Below, piece after piece: positions 22,299-25,857 of a stretch of DNA of 25,857 bases. This stretch comes from JAFLUQ01 sp964551215 (GTDB lineage: Bacteria; Bacillota; Clostridia; UMGS1883): NCBI GenBank assembly GCA_964551215.1, contig CAZKBV010000018.1:1-25857 (forward strand), in the 5' to 3' direction. The notes beneath the pieces were generated by a model. The model was not told the origin of the DNA and ran no database searches. It saw only the letters and a list, made by a program, of their open reading frames with translations. The position numbers were made by a program, and so were the translations under genes. The number at the start of each line of letters is the position of its first letter. Within the stretch, counting starts at the first letter, position 1.

Positions 22299-22664
22299 TT
22301 ACCTTAATGTATAATTTCCAAACATATCGCTGCGGCTGATATCCTTGCGGAAAATTTCTTCCATGCTTATTCCGAGCGCGTTGCACAGAGAGGCTGTGTA
22401 AAAAAACATTTCGCCTATCTGAGTTTCCACGGCGGCGGCGCAATCCTCGCATATATTGCCTCTTATTTGGCTTTCGGCGTTTCTGCCCGCGCTTCTTTTA
22501 CCGTGTATTTCAATGCATCCGCAGCCTGTTACGGCCTTGATTACGCTTCTTGCAACACGGGCGTCGGCGTATTGCAGCTTTGTCAAAATGTCCAGCACGC
22601 TTTTGTTTCTTGCCGGAATTTTTGCCGCGCTTCTTTGATACTCGTTTATTAAATCCGCGTCCAT
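22299..22664 (-). CDS. Small Cys-motif protein, possibly MazG-like
   Basis: A 121-residue, probably cytoplasmic, mostly helical protein I cannot assign with certainty. It has a CGC pair (GCGCIEIHGKR) and a later CEDC, a likely zinc or metal site. The C-terminal helix VETQIGEMFFYTASLCNALGISMEEI resembles the EExxD-type helix of MazG-like nucleotide pyrophosphohydrolases, but I see no full set of catalytic acidic residues, so enzymatic activity is doubtful. The start is the ATG at 22664, seven bases after AAAAGGAG; an in-frame ATG at 22694 lies upstream of that site. It has its own consensus promoter (22714-22742) and terminator, so it is probably monocistronic. Confidence 0.65.
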   Translation of the reverse strand: MDADLINEYQRSAAKIPARNKSVLDILTKLQYADARVARSVIKAVTGCGCIEIHGKRSAGRNAESQIRGNICEDCAAAVETQIGEMFFYTASLCNALGISMEEIFRKDISRSDMFGNYTLR

Positions 22665-22713
22665 GACGATTCTCCTTTTAAACCGGCATTTCAATTGCTC
22701 GGGCTATAATTAA

Positions 22714-22742
22714 ATTATAGTACGGGATTGGAATTTTGTCAA
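22714..22742 (-). promoter_or_regulatory. Consensus sigma-A promoter
   Basis: Minus strand TTGACA, 17 bases, TATAAT: both hexamers are perfect. It lies about 50 bp upstream of the small Cys-motif gene. Confidence 0.85.
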
Positions 22743-22805
22743 TGAGAGAGATTGTCGAATAAAACGCGGCCGCGTCTGTATATACAATAATTTATACAGC
22801 CATTT

Positions 22806-23285
22806 TTATTCTCCGATTATTTTATAGCTTATATCTTTTTGCTGAACCGTTTCCAGAATCAGGCTGTTTTCGCGGCAGTATACGGTAAGCCCGCCGTGAC
22901 CGTCAAAGGCGTCCGAGGCGCAGCTAGACAGGGGGGAGATTACGGTGACCGATTTAAGCGAAGAACAGTCCGCAAAGGCTTGGCTCCCGATGACGCAGGC
23001 TTTTTCCGTGATTACCTCCCTGAGATTGGGGCATCCGTAAAAGCAGCGTTCCCCGATGTCGGCCTCGCCCTTTATTTCAACACGGCTGAAATCGGTTCTG
23101 CCGGCAAAGGCCTCGGCTTCTATTTCGGTATATTTTTCGGAAATTACAATGACGCCATCCTTTATTTCAAGCTGTTCGGCTCTGGGCAAGGTGAGAACGT
23201 TTTCCGGCGTTGCCTGAGAAGCGAAGAAAATTACCAACGCGGCAATTACAACAACCGCGACGGATATTATTATGACTTTTTTCAT
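22806..23285 (-). CDS. Membrane-anchored BspA-type leucine-rich-repeat protein
   Basis: A 159-residue protein with an N-terminal membrane helix or uncleaved signal (residues 3-23, IIISVAVVVIAALVIFFASQA) and an outside domain of about four short LRR_5 repeats: YTEIEAEAFAGRTDFSRVEI, DIGERCFYGCPNLREVIT, VIGSQAFADCSSLKSVTV, then a capping SCASDAFDGHGGLTVYC. Such repeats bind proteins or matrix components; BspA proteins are usually far longer, so this is a minimal version. AAAGGATTG precedes the ATG by 12 bases. It follows cdaR on the same strand, but a terminator lies between and no clear promoter is visible. The inverted repeat CTGTATA/TATACAG at 22775-22798 downstream may end the transcript. 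Confidence 0.78.
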   Translation of the reverse strand: MKKVIIISVAVVVIAALVIFFASQATPENVLTLPRAEQLEIKDGVIVISEKYTEIEAEAFAGRTDFSRVEIKGEADIGERCFYGCPNLREVITEKACVIGSQAFADCSSLKSVTVISPLSSCASDAFDGHGGLTVYCRENSLILETVQQKDISYKIIGE

Positions 23286-23330
23286 AGATTTTTCAATCCT
23301 TTCGGAATAGTTTTAAGCCGAAACAGCGGT

Positions 23331-23357
23331 AAACAAAAGCCGCATTTTGGATGCGGC
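23331..23357 (-). terminator. Terminator after cdaR
   Basis: GCCGCAT/ATGCGGC stem (23339-23345 with 23351-23357), loop of five, then TTTTGTTT on the minus strand, directly after the cdaR stop. Confidence 0.75.
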
Positions 23358-23365
23358 CTTGAAAT

Positions 23366-24325
23366 TTAGGGGGATGCTTCGCTCAGAGCGGAGCCGGGAG
23401 TTTCGTTTTCAATGGTAAACGTGATATCCACGGTGCCGTCGCCGGAGGTTATGCCCTGCGGCAAATCAAGGGAAGCCTTTACAACTTCCTTGTCACTGAC
23501 GCTTGAAATATCCACCGGAAGTGTTTTTATTTCCGTTATACCGGCGAGAACGTCAGGCTCGCCGTAAATTACAACGGTCTGAGGCTCATAGGTTATTTTT
23601 TTGCCCAGCAGAAGCTCATCCTGAACCACAGCCAGCGGCACGGTTTTTTCCTTTAAAATTGTGTAGCTTACCTCTACGGAGGAAGGCTCGAAGGTCACGC
23701 CGGTGATTGCCTTGCCGTCCGCGTCAAAGGCCGTAAGTCCGGCGGTTACGGAGTTGCTGCTGCTTATTCCGCTTACGCTTACGCTTTTGGTTGAAACCGA
23801 GCTTACCGAAGCCAACGCGCTCTGGGAACCCCGCACGGTAACCTCCGTGGGGCTTACGCTGCTTTCCACAAGGTCGTAGCCCTTTGAGGGGACTCCGACA
23901 ATGTTTACCGAAACGGGACATATATCCGTTATTATTTTTTCAACGCTTACCTCTATGGAATTTTTTCGGGAGTCGGAAACATCTATATTTTTTTTGTCAA
24001 CGTTTATGTCGCAGCTCAATGTGGAAACTCCGGAGGAGGAAATACCGGAAACGTCCAGCTTTACGGAGATATCCTTAGAGGTAATCTTTGCCAGCGGCAG
24101 CCGTTCGCCCTTGATTTTAACGTCAAGGGTGGTGCGGCTGACGTCCGTTACACAGTAGCCGTTCTGATCCAGCACATCCGACCCCGTAACGACTATCGGA
24201 ACATTATTTATCCACCGGGTCATTTCCGTATTTTCCTGATAAGCGACAATTGCCCAAAGAACTACGGCAATGAAAACCGAAAGTATTTTGTAAAAGAGAG
24301 AAGGGTTTTTTGTTATTTTTTCCAT
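23366..24325 (-). CDS. cdaR: CdaR-like regulator with YbbR domains
   Basis: A 319-residue protein with an N-terminal membrane helix (about residues 10-28) and an extracytoplasmic region of about three YbbR repeats (starting near NNVPIVVTGSD, CPVSVNIVGVPSKGY and TVPLAVVQDELL). CdaR binds and modulates the diadenylate cyclase CdaA at the membrane. GGAGGT lies eight bases before the ATG, and the gene overlaps cdaA by 13 bp, the expected operon order. In many Firmicutes glmM follows; here a terminator and an LRR gene follow instead. Confidence 0.92.
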   Translation of the reverse strand: MEKITKNPSLFYKILSVFIAVVLWAIVAYQENTEMTRWINNVPIVVTGSDVLDQNGYCVTDVSRTTLDVKIKGERLPLAKITSKDISVKLDVSGISSSGVSTLSCDINVDKKNIDVSDSRKNSIEVSVEKIITDICPVSVNIVGVPSKGYDLVESSVSPTEVTVRGSQSALASVSSVSTKSVSVSGISSSNSVTAGLTAFDADGKAITGVTFEPSSVEVSYTILKEKTVPLAVVQDELLLGKKITYEPQTVVIYGEPDVLAGITEIKTLPVDISSVSDKEVVKASLDLPQGITSGDGTVDITFTIENETPGSALSEASP

Positions 24326-25164
24326 GACAGCAAACCTCCTATTCTGCCGCGCATTCCGTGGTCGGAATTTTCGGCGGAGTTTGCGCTCAGTACTTTATTT
24401 ATGGCCTTTTTAAGAGGCTCCTCGGTATAGTTTCGGCTCATTTCCCCGTCTACGGCAAGACTTATTTTGCCCGTCTCCTCGCTTACAACAACAACCGCCG
24501 CGTCGCTCACCTCCGTAAGGCCTATTGCGGCTCGGTGGCGCGTACCCAGCTCACTGCTGAGAAATTCGTTTTTGGTAAGCGGAAGAATACATCTGGCGGA
24601 AAGTATTTTGCCGTCCCTTATTATTACGGCTCCGTCGTGGAGGGGAGTGTTGGGTATGAAAATATTTATCAAAAGGTCGCGGGATATGTTTCCGTTTATT
24701 TCACAGCCCGTGCGCAATATATCGCTGTTTTTTACCTCGCGCTCCAGCACTATCAGCGCTCCTATCCTTTTTGAGCTCATGTAGGCGCAGGCGGCGGCTA
24801 TTTCCTCGGCGGTTTTTTCCGACGAGCCGCTTTCGTCCTGAGCGAAGAACTCGGCGAAGTTTGTGCGCCCAAGCTTTTCGAGAGTGCGTCTAAGCTCCGG
24901 CTGGAAAAGTATCATAATGGCTATAACGCCGAACTGCATAAGATTTTTCAATATGTAATTTACTGTGTTGAGGTGAAGCCAACCGCTCGCGAAGGTAGCG
25001 GCAATAATAAGAAGTATCGCCTTGATAACGGGCTTCGCGCGGCTTTCCTTAAACAGCATACAAAGCTTGTAGCAAACAAATGCGATGATTATTATGTCAA
25101 TTAAATCCGTAATTCGGAATACAAGAAAAAAGCTTTTAATGGAGTTTAAAATACTTTCCGCCAT
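24313..25164 (-). CDS. cdaA: Diadenylate cyclase CdaA
   Basis: A 283-residue enzyme that makes cyclic di-AMP from two ATP, a signal controlling potassium, osmotic balance and wall homeostasis. Three N-terminal membrane helices (about 20-38, 45-63, 76-90) precede the DAC domain, with the catalytic DGA at 177-179 (TPLHDGAVII) and the ATP-binding GTRHR at 207-211. The length and layout are canonical. I use the ATG at 25164, with GGGTGG eight bases upstream; an in-frame GTG at 25176 would add four residues. It overlaps cdaR by 13 bp. Confidence 0.95.
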   Translation of the reverse strand: MAESILNSIKSFFLVFRITDLIDIIIIAFVCYKLCMLFKESRAKPVIKAILLIIAATFASGWLHLNTVNYILKNLMQFGVIAIMILFQPELRRTLEKLGRTNFAEFFAQDESGSSEKTAEEIAAACAYMSSKRIGALIVLEREVKNSDILRTGCEINGNISRDLLINIFIPNTPLHDGAVIIRDGKILSARCILPLTKNEFLSSELGTRHRAAIGLTEVSDAAVVVVSEETGKISLAVDGEMSRNYTEEPLKKAINKVLSANSAENSDHGMRGRIGGLLSWKK

Positions 25165-25196
25165 GTGCTTCACCACCCAATAGAATCATTAGTTTT

Positions 25197-25225
25197 ATTA
25201 TACATTATTGTCGGGAAAAATAAAA
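25197..25225 (-). promoter_or_regulatory. Possible cdaA promoter
   Basis: Minus strand TATAAT at 25197-25202 is exact, but the hexamer 17 bases upstream is a poor TTTTAT. It is about 33 bp before the cdaA start. Confidence 0.35.
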
Positions 25226-25276
25226 GGGGGACAGAAAAAATGAAACAAAAATTTAACATTCCGGCCGGAAAAATTT

Positions 25277-25816
25277 TTATTCCGCCGCCGGGAAAACCGC
25301 ATAGACATATTCTCCGGCGGTTTTCGCGCTTTCTATGCCGGGAAAGGGGGAGGGGTCGCCGGTAAGATGCTTTACTGCCAGAGCGAAGCTTTCGCCGTCT
25401 TTGCCGAAAAGATAATATCCGTGCTTTTTGAAGGCTTCAAAGAAGGCCGTATTGCTGAGAGCCGCTTTAACCCCTTCGTCCGTGCAGGGGTAGGCTCTGG
25501 AGGTTATTTTTTCCCAGCCAAAATCCCCCAAGGGAGGGAACCGCCCTTCGGAATTTATGTCGAAATCCCGCCAGCTTCCGTAAAACATCTGCTTGCCAGA
25601 CTGGGTTATGAGAACTCCGCAAAAGGGACTCATCTCCGTTTTGTATACGAACCGCCCTCCCACGACATTTCCGACGGGCTTGTTTTCATTGCCGATAAGC
25701 CAAACCTTCAGCGCGCCCATAACTCCGCTTATGCGAATTTCTATCCCTGTTTCGTCTATGAGGGCGTAGCCCTTTCCGATATCGGCCTTCGGCGTAAGCT
25801 CAATTCTTTTTTGCAT
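25277..25816 (-). CDS. Hypothetical protein
   Basis: A 179-residue, probably cytoplasmic protein that I do not recognise. It has no signal peptide or membrane helix. Residues 1-85 look beta-rich (short alternating hydrophobic strands with turns such as GNENKPVGNVVGG). The second half is mixed alpha/beta with aromatic clusters (SWRDFDINSEGRFPPLGDFGWEKI, HGYYLFGKDGESFALAVKHL). A single cysteine in each half argues against a metal cluster. AAAGGA lies about 11 bases before the ATG. It is upstream of cdaA on the same strand, but 100 bp and a candidate promoter separate them, so cotranscription is uncertain. Confidence 0.7.
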   Translation of the reverse strand: MQKRIELTPKADIGKGYALIDETGIEIRISGVMGALKVWLIGNENKPVGNVVGGRFVYKTEMSPFCGVLITQSGKQMFYGSWRDFDINSEGRFPPLGDFGWEKITSRAYPCTDEGVKAALSNTAFFEAFKKHGYYLFGKDGESFALAVKHLTGDPSPFPGIESAKTAGEYVYAVFPAAE

Positions 25817-25857
25817 TTTTTTGACGTCCTTTCCATATAATAATTTACGGGTGTAAA

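Noticed and set aside
21947..22339. Open frame running through the N gap
   Set aside because: The frame is open only because Ns cannot encode stops; it has no support.
22764..22775. Palindrome ACGCGGCCGCGT as a terminator of the LRR gene
   Set aside because: The stem would be only four to five pairs with almost no loop; it contains a NotI-type site that can occur by chance.
25259..25276. Terminator of the unrecognised protein gene at the CCGGCCGG palindrome
   Set aside because: The arms are too short for a stable hairpin and the T-run does not follow it closely enough.

Overview
The window looks like chromosomal DNA of a spore-forming, obligately anaerobic Firmicute, probably class Clostridia in or near Oscillospirales. 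The evidence is a complete spoIIIAA-AH sporulation operon with a plausible sigma-E promoter, a rubrerythrin, an Na+-pumping biotin decarboxylase cluster, strong Shine-Dalgarno sequences, TTGACA/TATAAT-type promoters and the cdaA-cdaR pair. The placement is inferred from gene content alone. A run of 100 Ns (22093-22192) marks a scaffold gap, so the piece is from a draft or metagenome assembly and the join there is not proven.

Layout, plus strand: (1) 1-58, tail of a structured repeat. (2) 90-4001, a three-gene overlapping operon: a C_GCAxxG_C_C cysteine-motif protein and an asymmetric heterodimeric ABC exporter, closed by a terminator. (3) 4094-8513, spoIIIAA-AH, the mother-cell half of the feeding-tube channel linking mother cell and forespore. 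Its putative sigma-E promoter is embedded in the preceding terminator. (4) 8613-9047, an Asp23 protein with its own sigma-A promoter. (5) 9142-11649, a FucI-family sugar isomerase, AraD-type L-ribulose-5-phosphate 4-epimerase and a TSCPD mini-protein, closed by a bidirectional terminator shared with the convergent rubrerythrin gene (minus, 11746-12285). (6) 12504-17426, a five-gene operon: CoA-ester carboxyltransferase (12S type), gamma subunit, biotin carrier, beta Na+-pump subunit and pyruvate/oxaloacetate carboxyltransferase (5S type). One carrier and one pump appear to serve two carboxyl-donor modules.

A palindromic repeat block at 17445-17601 shares its right end with the first 58 bases of the window. 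Its hairpin shows compensatory changes between the two copies. A bidirectional terminator follows.

The rest is on the minus strand: an exported S-layer-homology protein with five tandem beta-type repeats (17681-19552); a lipoprotein ABC sugar-type binding protein with C-terminal Ig-like domains and no permeases nearby (19873-22065); the scaffold gap; a small Cys-motif protein (22299-22664); a membrane-anchored BspA-type leucine-rich-repeat protein (22806-23285); cdaR and cdaA for c-di-AMP synthesis (23366-25164); and an unrecognised protein (25277-25816).

Most of the window is ordinary core and metabolic gene content. The points most worth a second look are the covarying repeat, the dual-carboxyltransferase operon, the terminator/sigma-E promoter overlap, the unusual architectures of the two exported proteins, and a 28-bp perfect palindrome. 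I saw no CRISPR array, tRNA, rRNA, intact transposase or obvious defence system.
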